DNA from: Eubacterium sp. AF22-8LB
GTDB lineage: Bacteria > Bacillota_I > Bacilli_A > Erysipelotrichales > Erysipelotrichaceae
NCBI RefSeq assembly: GCF_003458715.1
Contig: NZ_QRVI01000008.1
Location: forward strand, 22,156-86,155
Direction of reading: 5' to 3'
Length of the DNA: 64,000 bases
Positions 1 to 7,867 of this stretch are shown piece after piece. The translations under genes and the position numbers were made by a program. Under the pieces are notes generated by a model. The model saw only the letters and a program-made list of their open reading frames with translations. It had not been told where the DNA came from and did no database searches. Each line of letters opens with the position of its first letter. Within the stretch, counting starts at the first letter, position 1.

Positions 1-308
1 CTTTCTTGATATAAATGAATGAAATCATCAACAATATCACGCAATAAAATAGTTGTCATCAAATGATCTTGCCCATGAATGAAAATGAATCCCATTTCCA
101 TGTCTTCTCCTCTAGCTTCTTGTTGTAAGATCTTAGTTTGAGACTGGTGTGCCAAATTAATATTTTCATCAGCTTCTTTTAGTTTTTCTTCAACATGTTC
201 AAAATTACCCGCACGCATTTCTTTCAACAATGATAGCAATGTACTTCTTGCATCTCCTGAATATGCAACTATTTCAAATCCAACCATACTTAACTCATCT
301 TTAGTCAT
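1..308 (-). CDS. PTS lactose/cellobiose-type IIA component (partial, runs off left edge)
   Basis: About 102 codons of the N-terminal part are visible on the minus strand; the 3' end lies outside the window. The protein is a cytoplasmic phosphocarrier of the lactose/cellobiose (Lac) PTS family, passing phosphate from HPr to a IIB subunit. The visible part reads as the three-helix IIA fold and ends with the FIHGQDHLMTT motif. Its His78 is at the same number as the phosphorylated His of lactose IIA, and His82 belongs to the same conserved patch. The start ATG at 306-308 follows an AAAGGAGAAAAG ribosome site. A promoter and a cre site lie directly upstream, and a divergent DeoR-type regulator faces it. 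The sugar (lactose, cellobiose, chitobiose) cannot be fixed from this fragment. Confidence 0.9.
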   Translation of the reverse strand, partial: MTKDELSMVGFEIVAYSGDARSTLLSLLKEMRAGNFEHVEEKLKEADENINLAHQSQTKILQQEARGEDMEMGFIFIHGQDHLMTTILLRDIVDDFIHLYQE

Positions 309-352
309 TTTCTTTTCTCCTTTTACGATGTGGCCTTATCGTTTACACCATC

Positions 353-381
353 AGTGTAAGCGTTTTCTAATCAATTATCAA
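353..381 (-). promoter_or_regulatory. Promoter of the PTS operon with internal cre site
   Basis: On the minus strand TTGATA (376-381), a 17-bp spacer and TACACT (353-358) form a good sigma-A promoter. The spacer holds TGTAAGCGTTTTCT on the plus strand (355-368), which fits 13 of 14 positions of the CcpA cre consensus TGWAANCGNTNWCA. A second, weaker cre-like match lies at 336-349 on the other strand. This position predicts carbon catabolite repression by blocking polymerase. Confidence 0.75.
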
Positions 382-386
382 CACAT

Positions 387-415
387 TCAAACACTTTTTA
401 GCACTTTTTCAAACA
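387..415 (-). promoter_or_regulatory. Two TGTTTGA direct repeats upstream of the PTS promoter
   Basis: TGTTTGA occurs on the minus strand at 387-393 and 409-415, 22 bp (two helical turns) apart, just upstream of the PTS -35. DeoR-family regulators commonly bind direct repeats rich in TGTTT, so these are candidate operator half-sites for the adjacent regulator. This is inference from spacing and motif. Confidence 0.4.
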
Positions 416-460
416 TTATTTAACATTTATGCGAATTTTAAGTAATTATAACACATAACT

Positions 461-512
461 TGTTTGTTTTTGTTTGTTTTATGTTGACTTAATATATTTG
501 AAATGCTATTGT
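461..512 (+). promoter_or_regulatory. Promoter of the DeoR-type gene with 10-bp tandem operator repeat
   Basis: TTGACT (484-489), 17 bp, TATTGT (507-512) is a clear promoter. Directly upstream the 10-mer TGTTTGTTTT is repeated exactly twice (461-480), a plausible autoregulatory site. Because the -10 lies at 507-512, an ATG at 503 would sit inside the promoter. This supports the downstream start at 536. Confidence 0.65.
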
Positions 513-535
513 CTAACATAGAAGAAGGTATCAAT

Positions 536-1291
536 ATGTTAAAAAAAGAACGTTTAGTAAAAATTGCGCATAAAGTAAATCAAAATGGAATTATTACAAT
601 CCAAGAAATCATGGATGAATTAGGCGTTTCGGATATGACCGCAAGAAGAGATTTGGATGAACTAGAAAAATCCGGTAAATTATTGAGAGTGCATGGCGGT
701 GCACAAAGCCTTTCTTTTTCTATGGACCATGAATTAAGTCACATTGAAAAATCATCAGTTCAAATTGAAGAAAAGAAAAGGATTGCTCATAAAGCCGCCA
801 CTCTCATTTCAGAGGGAGAAACCATTTTCTTAGGTCCTGGTACAACCATTCAATTCCTTGCCGAACAATTAAGTGGAAGAAACATACGTATTATCACAAA
901 TAGCTTAGCTGTATTTAATATTCTAGTGAACCATTCCCCTACCGAAGTGATTCTTACAGGTGGGGATTATCGTGATAATACAAATACATTTGTAGGTCCA
1001 ATCACAAATTTAGTTCTTGGCAAACTAAAATATAACAAAGCATTCATTAGCTGTAACGGAATCTACAACTCATCCATCACAACCTATTCATTAGAGGAAG
1101 GAGAATCTCAACAGATCGCATTGGATAATTCTAAAAATAAATATCTATTGGCTGATAATAAAAAATTCAACCGTGCTGATTTCTATATCTATTATGATCT
1201 ATTTAATTTTGATACATTGATTACAGATGAATCAATTGATGAAGAAGTTCTAGCACACTACAAACAATACGTACAAATTATGACAGTTTAA
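536..1291 (+). CDS. DeoR/GlpR-family transcriptional regulator of PTS sugar operon
   Basis: This 251-residue protein has the standard family layout. An N-terminal winged helix (about 1-57, recognition region TIQEIMDELGVSDMTARRDL at 21-40) ends in the RVHGGA signature (51-56). A C-terminal sugar-phosphate sensing domain follows, with GETIFLGPGTT near 94-104 and TGGDYRDNT near 141-149. The ATG at 536 follows GAAGAAGG at the right distance, while an in-frame ATG at 503 lies in the promoter. It is divergent from the PTS IIA gene and probably represses it, with a phosphosugar as effector. The exact ligand is unknown. Confidence 0.85.
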   Translation: MLKKERLVKIAHKVNQNGIITIQEIMDELGVSDMTARRDLDELEKSGKLLRVHGGAQSLSFSMDHELSHIEKSSVQIEEKKRIAHKAATLISEGETIFLGPGTTIQFLAEQLSGRNIRIITNSLAVFNILVNHSPTEVILTGGDYRDNTNTFVGPITNLVLGKLKYNKAFISCNGIYNSSITTYSLEEGESQQIALDNSKNKYLLADNKKFNRADFYIYYDLFNFDTLITDESIDEEVLAHYKQYVQIMTV

Positions 1292-1317
1292 AAGGAGGCA
1301 AAATTTGCCTCCTTTTT
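1291..1317. terminator. Bidirectional intrinsic terminator
   Basis: AAAGGAGGCAAA (1291-1302) and TTTGCCTCCTTT (1304-1315) form a near-perfect stem ending in a T run on both strands. It closes the regulator gene and the convergent gene at 1316. Confidence 0.85.
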
Positions 1318-2656
1318 ACTCTTCATCCTCATCTTCTTCGTTATCTACACGTCTAAACAAACGCTTTTTCTCTTTACCAGTGTGTTGTTCTAACGTATTC
1401 CAATCTGTATCCAACTCTTCTTCACTTTCAGATGTATCGTACACATCTTTTCTCGCCTCATTGATACGACTTTCTCTTAATCTTAATTTTGATTTTAATT
1501 CCCTAGCTCTTTTCTTTGATTTTCTAAGCATTCTTCCATACGTACAGAATACAATAAATGAAATCAAGAATAGCCCAGCACACAATGCGATACCTGCTAA
1601 ATAGCCTTGGAAATAAACCTGTAAAAGTCCTGTAACAACGCAGCATGCCATACAGATAAATACTAAGAACATAGTTGAACGGCATGAGCTAGAATATTTT
1701 CTAAAGAAACGATATTTTTCGGAATCATTATCAATTTCTTTACGATACTCTCCATCTTCTTCTTCATTTCTAAATGTAAACCATCCGGCATCACTTTTCT
1801 TTTTACCATCCGATTTAGAAACAAGTTTCCAACCATCTGCTTCCCAATCACGCCATTGATCTGCATCGGGTTCATTCACATAATAATTCATTGAATAATA
1901 ATATGTTTTAGGTGTACCTTTTCTAAAGAAATATTTTTTTCCTTCCTGACGAACAAAATGATATCCTTCTTTTGATTTTTCTTGAAGATATGCTTCAATC
2001 TTTGGATATTCCGCATATAAGAAGCTCTTTCTTTCTTCATATAAATCTTCATCATCAAGATCTTCTCCATCACCTTCATCATCAAGATTTTCTTCATCAG
2101 CTTCAAGCTCGATTGGATAATCATCCTCTTCTTCTTTAACAGGCTGATTATTAAATTCCTTTAATTCATGTTCAATGGATTCCGTTGTAAAATCTTCATC
2201 TACATCTATTTTATCAACAACAATCTTTTTAGGTTCAACAGCTGGCTTTAAATCTGCTTCTTCCGGCTCAGCCACATCCTCTACAACAGGTTGCGCAATT
2301 ACTGTTTTAGGCTCTATCACCTCTTCAACAACAGGCTGTGAGTCTACCTTTTTAGGTTCTACAACATGTTTCTCGATAGGTGCTTCTACCTCTTCAATTG
2401 GTGTTACAGGTGTAATATCCACAGATTCAGCAACCTCGTCATCAAAAATGTTTTGATTAATTTTTACATGAGTACGAGCGCTTCTTTTACCAAAAATCGT
2501 TTTCTTTTGAGGCTCCTCATCAATATGGAAAACATTTTCCGCATGAAAGTCACGAAGCTCAGGTTCATGTATATTTAAAGATTTAATTCGATCCGTTCTT
2601 TTTAATTGCCTTAATTCTTCTAAAGCACTGGGATTCTTTTCATTTTCAATTGCCAT
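1316..2656 (-). CDS. DUF2812-like membrane protein with acidic, repeat-bearing N-terminus
   Basis: This 446-residue protein is of unknown function. Residues 1-200 are very acidic and low in complexity. They contain imperfect 15-residue repeats (VEPKKVDSQPVVEEV, IEPKTVIAQPVVEDV and a more diverged third). Residues about 210-300 look like a DUF2812 domain, with aromatic Tyr/Phe/Trp-rich strands. Two membrane segments follow at about 328-348 and 353-372, then a basic and finally acidic C-terminal tail. In other Firmicutes DUF2812 proteins often sit beside PadR regulators, but none is present here. An AGTTGGAGGG ribosome site precedes the ATG at 2656. Localization in the membrane is supported; function is not. 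Confidence 0.7.
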   Translation of the reverse strand: MAIENEKNPSALEELRQLKRTDRIKSLNIHEPELRDFHAENVFHIDEEPQKKTIFGKRSARTHVKINQNIFDDEVAESVDITPVTPIEEVEAPIEKHVVEPKKVDSQPVVEEVIEPKTVIAQPVVEDVAEPEEADLKPAVEPKKIVVDKIDVDEDFTTESIEHELKEFNNQPVKEEEDDYPIELEADEENLDDEGDGEDLDDEDLYEERKSFLYAEYPKIEAYLQEKSKEGYHFVRQEGKKYFFRKGTPKTYYYSMNYYVNEPDADQWRDWEADGWKLVSKSDGKKKSDAGWFTFRNEEEDGEYRKEIDNDSEKYRFFRKYSSSCRSTMFLVFICMACCVVTGLLQVYFQGYLAGIALCAGLFLISFIVFCTYGRMLRKSKKRARELKSKLRLRESRINEARKDVYDTSESEEELDTDWNTLEQHTGKEKKRLFRRVDNEEDEDEE

Positions 2657-2683
2657 AAATATCCCTCCAACTTCAATATTGTA

Positions 2684-3916
2684 CTAATTTAATGAATATT
2701 CGTCAAATTCACTAGTATATTTGCCATCTTTAAAAACAAAGATTTTTTCACCATTTTTTAATGTGGCTTCAATCGATAAATCACTCGTTCCAACCATAAA
2801 ATCTACATGTGTAAATGACTGATTCATTCCATGATCTAATAGCTCTTCCTCACTCATTTTTAATCCACCCTCAATACATTCATTATAGCTTGCACCCAAG
2901 GCAAAGTGACAAGAAGCATTTTCATCAATCAATGTTTCATAGAACAATGTATTCAATGCACTAATAGGTGATCCATAAGGAACCAACGCAATTTCACCTA
3001 AGTATTTAGCCCCTTCATCTGTGTCTAAAATACTTGTCAAAACCTCTTTTCCTTCCTTTGCATCATAATCTACAACTTGACCATCTTTAAATTCAAGCCA
3101 AAAATCCTTTACAATTGCTCCGTTGTATGCCAAAGGTAAGGCACTATACAATTTCCCATTTACTCCTGTCTTTTTAGGTGCTGAGAAAATCTCTTCTGTA
3201 GGAATATTAGGGAAATAATATAAACCATTTTCTAAAAATGAACCACCTCCCGCAAATACATAGCCTTCTGGTAATTCAACTACTAAATCCGTTCCTAAAG
3301 CATTTTTATAATGTACACTCTCAATATCCAATTGATTTAAAATATTTACACGTTTTTCAAAAGAAGCACGATGCTCATTCCAGTTTTCAATTGCATCCTT
3401 TTCATTTACACGACTAATTTTCAATACAGCATCCCATAAATCTGATACTGGATCTTTTGAATCTGGATATACTTTTTGTGCCCAGGCCAATGTTGGAACA
3501 CTTGCCACACACCAAGAAGATTGTAAATAATCCAATTTATCACGATATGGCTGCGTCATACCTCTCAATGCCTTTGAATAATTTGATAATGATTTAGGGT
3601 CCACACCCTTCATAGCATCTGGATCTTCTCCAACTAAACTTAAATAACAAGCGCCTTTCAAGGCAGTTTCATTAAAGAACTGTGCTTCATAGTCATAAGG
3701 CATACGATTCCCCGTTTGATAGCGTAAACGATTGATTGCATCATCACTATAACGTACAACAACGTCTTTTGCCCCAACTTCAAAGCATGCCTTCGCTACA
3801 AGACGAACAAACTCATTCATTTCTACACTTGCACGAATCACAACAATTTGATCCTTTTGAACATTCAATCCTGAACGAACAATTAAGTCCGCATATTTTT
3901 CTTTTAAATTCATCAT
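2684..3916 (-). CDS. M29-family aminopeptidase (AmpS/PepS type)
   Basis: This 410-residue protein matches the thermophilic aminopeptidase family M29, cytoplasmic dinuclear metallo-aminopeptidases that trim N-terminal residues from peptides. Expected metal and catalytic residues appear with family-like spacing: Glu242, Glu308, His337 (CHFALG), Tyr344, His370 and Asp372 (THVDF). The start is one of two adjacent ATG codons (3916 or 3913) after GAGGAAATGA. A TATAAT-like -10 lies in the preceding gap next to the feo terminator, so it probably has its own promoter. It fits the many peptidase genes elsewhere in the window. Confidence 0.9.
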   Translation of the reverse strand: MMNLKEKYADLIVRSGLNVQKDQIVVIRASVEMNEFVRLVAKACFEVGAKDVVVRYSDDAINRLRYQTGNRMPYDYEAQFFNETALKGACYLSLVGEDPDAMKGVDPKSLSNYSKALRGMTQPYRDKLDYLQSSWCVASVPTLAWAQKVYPDSKDPVSDLWDAVLKISRVNEKDAIENWNEHRASFEKRVNILNQLDIESVHYKNALGTDLVVELPEGYVFAGGGSFLENGLYYFPNIPTEEIFSAPKKTGVNGKLYSALPLAYNGAIVKDFWLEFKDGQVVDYDAKEGKEVLTSILDTDEGAKYLGEIALVPYGSPISALNTLFYETLIDENASCHFALGASYNECIEGGLKMSEEELLDHGMNQSFTHVDFMVGTSDLSIEATLKNGEKIFVFKDGKYTSEFDEYSLN

Positions 3917-3953
3917 TCATTTCCTCGATTCTTGCACCTATTATACCAAAAGA

Positions 3954-3975
3954 AAGAGCACCTTTCGATGCTCTT
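3954..3975 (-). terminator. Terminator of the feo operon
   Basis: On the minus strand AAGAGCA and TGCTCTT pair around an 8-nt loop and are followed by TCTTTT. The stem overlaps the stop region of the Cys-rich gene. Confidence 0.8.
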
Positions 3976-4168
3976 ATTTACTAAATTGTTCTTTTTTTAT
4001 TTGATCAAAAAACGCTTTGGGATTTTCACACATCGAATGACTGCCACAATGTCCACAACTGCCACCACAACTTGATTTTCCACTCTTTTTATCTTTATAA
4101 ATGCTTCGACAAGCTAAACCTGCACAGGCACACACTACTAATAAAACTAGAAACGTTGATAGATTCAT
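3974..4168 (-). CDS. FeoB-associated Cys-rich membrane protein
   Basis: This 64-residue protein has one N-terminal membrane helix (about 3-21). A short cytoplasmic tail follows with CGGSCGHCG, plus further Cys residues at the membrane face and near residue 47. This is the layout of the small FeoB-associated Cys-rich family found next to feoB in many Firmicutes. It lies 18 bp after feoB with a strong AAAGGAGG site and so is the last gene of the operon. A role in handling Fe(II) at the transporter is suspected for the family but unproven. Confidence 0.85.
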   Translation of the reverse strand: MNLSTFLVLLVVCACAGLACRSIYKDKKSGKSSCGGSCGHCGSHSMCENPKAFFDQIKKEQFSK

Positions 4169-4186
4169 GAAATCCCTCCTTTATGT

Positions 4187-6313
4187 TTATTTTACCGCAA
4201 ATTCAACTTCTGCAGTATCACTTTCTTTTGATGGACGAACCAATAGATAAATCAATCCAATCAATAAGATAAATCCTACAATTGTTCCAAAACCAAATGA
4301 ACCTCCATTAATTAAGCTTCCTAATTGGTAAACAATCAATGAACATACATAAGCAAATCCACATTGATATCCAATTGCGATCCAGAACCATTTTGTATTA
4401 TTCATTTCACGCTTGATAGCTCCCATTGCCGCAAAACATGGAGCACACAATAAGTTAAATACCATAAATGAATATGCAGCTAATGGTGTAAAGCTTGCAG
4501 ATAATTGACCCCAGAATTCATTACCCTCTTCAGCAACTTCGGCAAAACCATACAATTGGCCAAATGTTGCGACAACGTTTTCTTTGGCAATCAATCCTGT
4601 TACACTAGCAACAGCCGCTTTCCAATCACCCCATCCAAGTGGCGAGAAAATCCATGCGAATGTTTGTCCAATTGAAGATAGAATTGAATGATCAATATCA
4701 TCAACCATGCCAAATCCACCTTTTTCCCATCCAAATCCTTGTAAGAACCACAATACGATAGTTGAAAGTAAGATGATTGTTCCAGCTTTCTTAATAAAAC
4801 TTGAACCACGTTCCCACATACTTCTCAATACGTTAACTGCACGAGGCATATGGTATGCTGGCATTTCCATGACAAATGGCGCAGGGTCTCCGGCAAATAA
4901 TTTTGTCTTCTTTAACATAATACCCGAAACAATAACAGCTGCCATACCTACAAAGTAAGCACTTGGAGCTACCCAGCTAGCACCATGGAAAATAGCACCA
5001 GCAATTAAACCAATGATTGGCATCTTAGCACCACAAGGAATGAATGTTGTTGTCATGATAGTCATCTTACGATCACGATCACTTTCAATTGTACGACTTG
5101 CCATAACAGCAGGCACGCCACATCCAGTACCAATCAACATTGGAATAAATGATTTTCCAGATAAACCAAACTTACGGAAAATACGGTCCATAATAAAGGC
5201 AACACGTGCCATATATCCACAATCTTCTAAAATTGCTAAGAAGAAGAATAATACTAACATCTGTGGTACAAAGCCAATAACAGCTCCTACACCACCAATA
5301 ATACCATCAACAATCAATCCATGTAACCAATCTGCACATTGAATTGAAGTTAAGAAACTATCCACTGCAGGTGGAATGATTTCACCAAACAATACATCGT
5401 TTGTCCAATCTGTTACGAATGTTCCTACTGTCGTTACTGAAATATAATATACAAACCACATAACTACCGCAAAGATTGGAAGTGCCAAAACACGATTTGT
5501 GACAATACGGTCAATTTTATCTGAAGTCGTTAACACTTCTTTTGATCCCTTTTTGTAACAATCCTTGATTACACTTGTAATATATGTATAACGTGCATCT
5601 GTAATAATTGATTCACTATCATCATCCATTGACTTTTCAACAGCTTCAATAACATTTGCGTCTGCCTTTGTTTGAATAGCTGCTTCGATTTTGTCATCTC
5701 TTTCAAACAATTTAACAGCATAGAAGAAACGACGACTTGCTTCAATACTTGCTGGCAAGCTTGTTTCAATTGTATTTAACGCATTCAACACTTTACCTAC
5801 ATAAATATTTTTAGGTTTACATTGCGTATTTGCTGCCTTTTTTACTGCAACCATCAACTCTTTGATTCCCGTATTTTTCAATGCTGAAATCGGCAATACA
5901 GGACATCCTAATTCTTCAGATAACTTTTTATAGTCAATTGTATCTTTTCTTTTTTCGATGACATCCAACATATTGATTGCGACAACCGTTGGTATACCAA
6001 GCTCTAAAATTTGTGTTGTTAAGAATAGGTTTCTCTCTAAGTTTGAACCATCAATGATGTTCAAAACAACATCCACATTTCCATTCAACAAAAATTCACG
6101 AGATACGACTTCTTCCAAAGTGTATGGTGATAATGAATAAATTCCTGGTAAATCCGTAATTTTAATATCTTTATCTTCCTTATACTTTCCTTCTTTTTTT
6201 TCAACAGTTACCCCAGGCCAGTTACCTACATATTGTGTAGCTCCTGTTAAGCCATTAAACAATGTGGTTTTACCACAGTTAGGGTTACCTGCTAACGCTA
6301 CTTGAATCGACAT
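4187..6313 (-). CDS. feoB: Ferrous iron transport protein B
   Basis: This 708-residue membrane protein takes up Fe(II). The N-terminal G-protein domain has G1 GNPNCGKTT (9-17), G3 DLPG (54-57) and G4 NMLD (114-117). A helical spacer follows, then the polytopic part with the two Gate regions, including the GTGCGVPA and CAPCFAAMGA segments. Length is normal for the family. It is the third gene of a feoA-feoA-feoB-Cys-rich operon transcribed from a promoter near 6800. That promoter carries the shared GTTAG/CTAAC operator, so iron-responsive repression is likely. Confidence 0.97.
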   Translation of the reverse strand: MSIQVALAGNPNCGKTTLFNGLTGATQYVGNWPGVTVEKKEGKYKEDKDIKITDLPGIYSLSPYTLEEVVSREFLLNGNVDVVLNIIDGSNLERNLFLTTQILELGIPTVVAINMLDVIEKRKDTIDYKKLSEELGCPVLPISALKNTGIKELMVAVKKAANTQCKPKNIYVGKVLNALNTIETSLPASIEASRRFFYAVKLFERDDKIEAAIQTKADANVIEAVEKSMDDDSESIITDARYTYITSVIKDCYKKGSKEVLTTSDKIDRIVTNRVLALPIFAVVMWFVYYISVTTVGTFVTDWTNDVLFGEIIPPAVDSFLTSIQCADWLHGLIVDGIIGGVGAVIGFVPQMLVLFFFLAILEDCGYMARVAFIMDRIFRKFGLSGKSFIPMLIGTGCGVPAVMASRTIESDRDRKMTIMTTTFIPCGAKMPIIGLIAGAIFHGASWVAPSAYFVGMAAVIVSGIMLKKTKLFAGDPAPFVMEMPAYHMPRAVNVLRSMWERGSSFIKKAGTIILLSTIVLWFLQGFGWEKGGFGMVDDIDHSILSSIGQTFAWIFSPLGWGDWKAAVASVTGLIAKENVVATFGQLYGFAEVAEEGNEFWGQLSASFTPLAAYSFMVFNLLCAPCFAAMGAIKREMNNTKWFWIAIGYQCGFAYVCSLIVYQLGSLINGGSFGFGTIVGFILLIGLIYLLVRPSKESDTAEVEFAVK

Positions 6314-6335
6314 AATTCCCTCCTATTTTTTTACT

Positions 6336-6554
6336 TTACTCTACTTCAACCATTTCTGCGTCTGCTTTACGAATAGACAATTGATATCCACGAACCGTTA
6401 ATTCAATAGGATCTCCTAATGGCGCTACCTTTTGAATTGTAACACTTACACCTTTAGTAATTCCCATATCCATAATTCTTCGTTTTGTTGCTCCTTGACC
6501 AGACAATTTCTTGACTGTCACTGTTTGACCAATTGAAACTTTATTTAAAGTCAT
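6336..6554 (-). CDS. feoA: FeoA-family SH3-like protein (second copy)
   Basis: This 72-residue FeoA-domain protein begins MTLNKVSIGQTVTVKKL and ends with the typical QLSIRKADAEMVEVE strand. FeoA proteins are small beta-barrels that interact with FeoB and are needed for full Fe(II) uptake. It lies 12 bp after another FeoA gene and 22 bp before feoB. The two copies differ clearly in sequence, so they are paralogs, not a recent duplication. Confidence 0.92.
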   Translation of the reverse strand: MTLNKVSIGQTVTVKKLSGQGATKRRIMDMGITKGVSVTIQKVAPLGDPIELTVRGYQLSIRKADAEMVEVE

Positions 6555-6566
6555 AATTACTCCTTT

Positions 6567-6776
6567 CTACACCATGATCTTTCTTGCGAGTTCTTCACTA
6601 ATGGCTATTCGAACCTCTTTAACATTAACAATTACGTTACCATTGGTTTTGCTAACAACCACAATCACAGCTCCAGGCACAAAGCCCAAGTTTTCTAAGT
6701 GTCGCTGCTGCTCTTTTGAACCACCAATTTTTTTGATTGTATTGACTGAATTTAAATCTGCAAAAGATAATGGCAT
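6567..6776 (-). CDS. feoA: FeoA-family SH3-like protein (first copy)
   Basis: This 69-residue protein has the FeoA fold signature ENLGFVPGAVIVVV in its middle. It is the first gene of the feo operon. Its ATG at 6776 follows CAGGAGGG, and the 5' leader is only about 30 nt, made almost entirely of the operator sequence. Confidence 0.9.
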   Translation of the reverse strand: MPLSFADLNSVNTIKKIGGSKEQQRHLENLGFVPGAVIVVVSKTNGNVIVNVKEVRIAISEELARKIMV

Positions 6777-6790
6777 ATCGAACCCTCCTG

Positions 6791-6841
6791 GTTAGACTTT
6801 TCTAACACAGTTAGTTTACTCTTACCTAGGCCTGATGTCAA
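6791..6841 (-). promoter_or_regulatory. feo promoter with GTTAG/CTAAC metalloregulator operator
   Basis: TTGACA (6836-6841), 17 bp, TAAACT (6813-6818) is a near-consensus promoter on the minus strand. The operator overlaps the -10 and the likely +1. On the plus strand it reads GTTAG (6791-6795), CTAAC (6802-6806) and GTTAG (6810-6814). The same half-sites and spacing recur at 10294-10318 and 10438-10461. The half-sites are those of the DtxR/IdeR consensus, so Fe(II)-dependent repression is inferred. Confidence 0.75.
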
Positions 6842-6868
6842 CAAAAAGTTGCACAAGATTAACTTGGT

Positions 6869-6897
6869 TTGACACATCTAACTATTTGGTGTATTTT
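6869..6897 (+). promoter_or_regulatory. Probable promoter of the HMA protein gene
   Basis: TTGACA (6869-6874), 17 bp, TATTTT (6892-6897) precedes the ribosome site AAAGGAGG (6902-6909). Transcription would start almost at the ribosome site, giving a very short leader. Confidence 0.45.
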
Positions 6898-6919
6898 TTT
6901 GAAAGGAGGACATCAAATT

Positions 6920-7279
6920 ATGAACTTACCGACAATTATTATTTGTGGCATCTTAGTTATTATTATCTATATTGGTATTCGTTCCACCAAAAAAAGAGCT
7001 ACCTCAGGATGTTGTGGTTCAAGTGAATCTGTTAAAAAAGTAAAGGTAAAAGATAAAAATAAAGAACATTACCCTTACAAAGCGGTTTTAAAAGTATATG
7101 ACATTCATTGTCAAAACTGTGTTCGTACCATTGAAAATGCATTCAATAGCCAAGAAGGTTTTTATGCCAAAGTAAACACAGAAGACAATACAGTGACTAT
7201 TTTATCTAAACAAGAACATACAACTGATGAATTGATTGATATTGTAACAAAAGCTGGATATACATCAAAAGCATTATAA
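6920..7279 (+). CDS. Membrane-anchored heavy-metal-associated (HMA) domain protein
   Basis: This 119-residue protein starts at the ATG at 6920, just after GAAAGGAGG; an in-frame upstream ATG at 6869 lacks a ribosome site. Residues 3-20 form a membrane helix, then a basic linker carries a CCGSS segment (31-35). A ferredoxin-like HMA domain occupies about 54-119, with HCQNC at 63-67 as the metal site (Cys64, Cys67). The N-terminal half resembles the FeoB-associated Cys-rich protein. It is divergent from feo and its promoter region abuts the feo operator, suggesting a role in metal trafficking. Copper or iron cannot be chosen from sequence alone. Confidence 0.8.
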   Translation: MNLPTIIICGILVIIIYIGIRSTKKRATSGCCGSSESVKKVKVKDKNKEHYPYKAVLKVYDIHCQNCVRTIENAFNSQEGFYAKVNTEDNTVTILSKQEHTTDELIDIVTKAGYTSKAL

Positions 7280-7282
7280 AAT

Positions 7283-7323
7283 AAAAAGATGCGTTTACAA
7301 CAAGCAAAATAACGCATCTTTTT
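7283..7323. terminator. Bidirectional terminator
   Basis: AAAAAGATGCGTT (7283-7295) pairs with AACGCATCTTTTT (7311-7323), with T runs on both outer sides. It separates the HMA gene from the convergent YcxB-like gene. Confidence 0.85.
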
Positions 7324-7807
7324 TTTGTACTTTTAAATAAGGTGTTTTATGAATCGCCCGATCCACTTCTTGACATTTTTTTACAATCACAACATTCTCT
7401 GAATCCATAAAAAAATATAAATCATGATACAGATATACTTTCTTAAATCGTTTTAAAGAAAATGTCTGTTGATCATACAACATATAATCTTTTCGAAAGT
7501 GAACATTAAATTCACCTGTTTCTTTTTCCTGTACCCTCTTTCTACATCTTCTCTTCTCCAAAAAACGGCAGATAAGAATATAAATTACTACACAAAGACA
7601 AATCAAGGAACAAAGAAATAAGAATACCGATGTAACGGATGCCACGCGAATTAAGCTAGCTCCTACAACCCAACATAAAAGCGTACCCGCTACAGTATAA
7701 CCCAACACAAATGTATTTCGTAAAACTAAATTTTTTTGTTTTAAATTTGTATAATACACAATATCTGTAATATCCTTTAATTCAGAATGATTTAATTTTT
7801 GTACCAT
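7295..7807 (-). CDS. YcxB-like two-helix membrane protein
   Basis: This 170-residue protein has two adjacent membrane helices (about 29-55 and 58-83). A C-terminal cytoplasmic domain of short beta strands follows, rich in Tyr and Phe, ending near LKVQKKDALF. The arrangement is that of YcxB-like proteins, a family without assigned function. A GGAGGAATTC ribosome site precedes the ATG. It lies downstream of the P1B ATPase but is separated from it by a terminator, so a functional link is not implied. Confidence 0.6.
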   Translation of the reverse strand: MVQKLNHSELKDITDIVYYTNLKQKNLVLRNTFVLGYTVAGTLLCWVVGASLIRVASVTSVFLFLCSLICLCVVIYILICRFLEKRRCRKRVQEKETGEFNVHFRKDYMLYDQQTFSLKRFKKVYLYHDLYFFMDSENVVIVKKCQEVDRAIHKTPYLKVQKKDALFCLL

Positions 7808-7843
7808 AGAATTCCTCCATCTCTATATTATAATCAGAAGAAA

Positions 7844-7867
7844 AGGCATCATCAACCGATAATGCCT
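7844..7867 (-). terminator. Terminator of the P1B ATPase operon
   Basis: On the minus strand AGGCAT and ATGCCT pair around a 12-nt loop and are followed by TTTTCTT. The stem begins at the ATPase stop codon. Confidence 0.6.

Noticed and set aside
1305..2578. Ser/Thr-rich plus-strand readings opposite the acidic repeat protein
   Set aside because: They are antisense shadows of Glu/Asp codons, without ribosome sites, and the minus-strand gene has domain structure and a good start.
6848..6890. Extra CTAAC near the HMA promoter as a fourth metal operator
   Set aside because: It is a lone half-site (CATCTAAC) without the spaced GTTAG partners.
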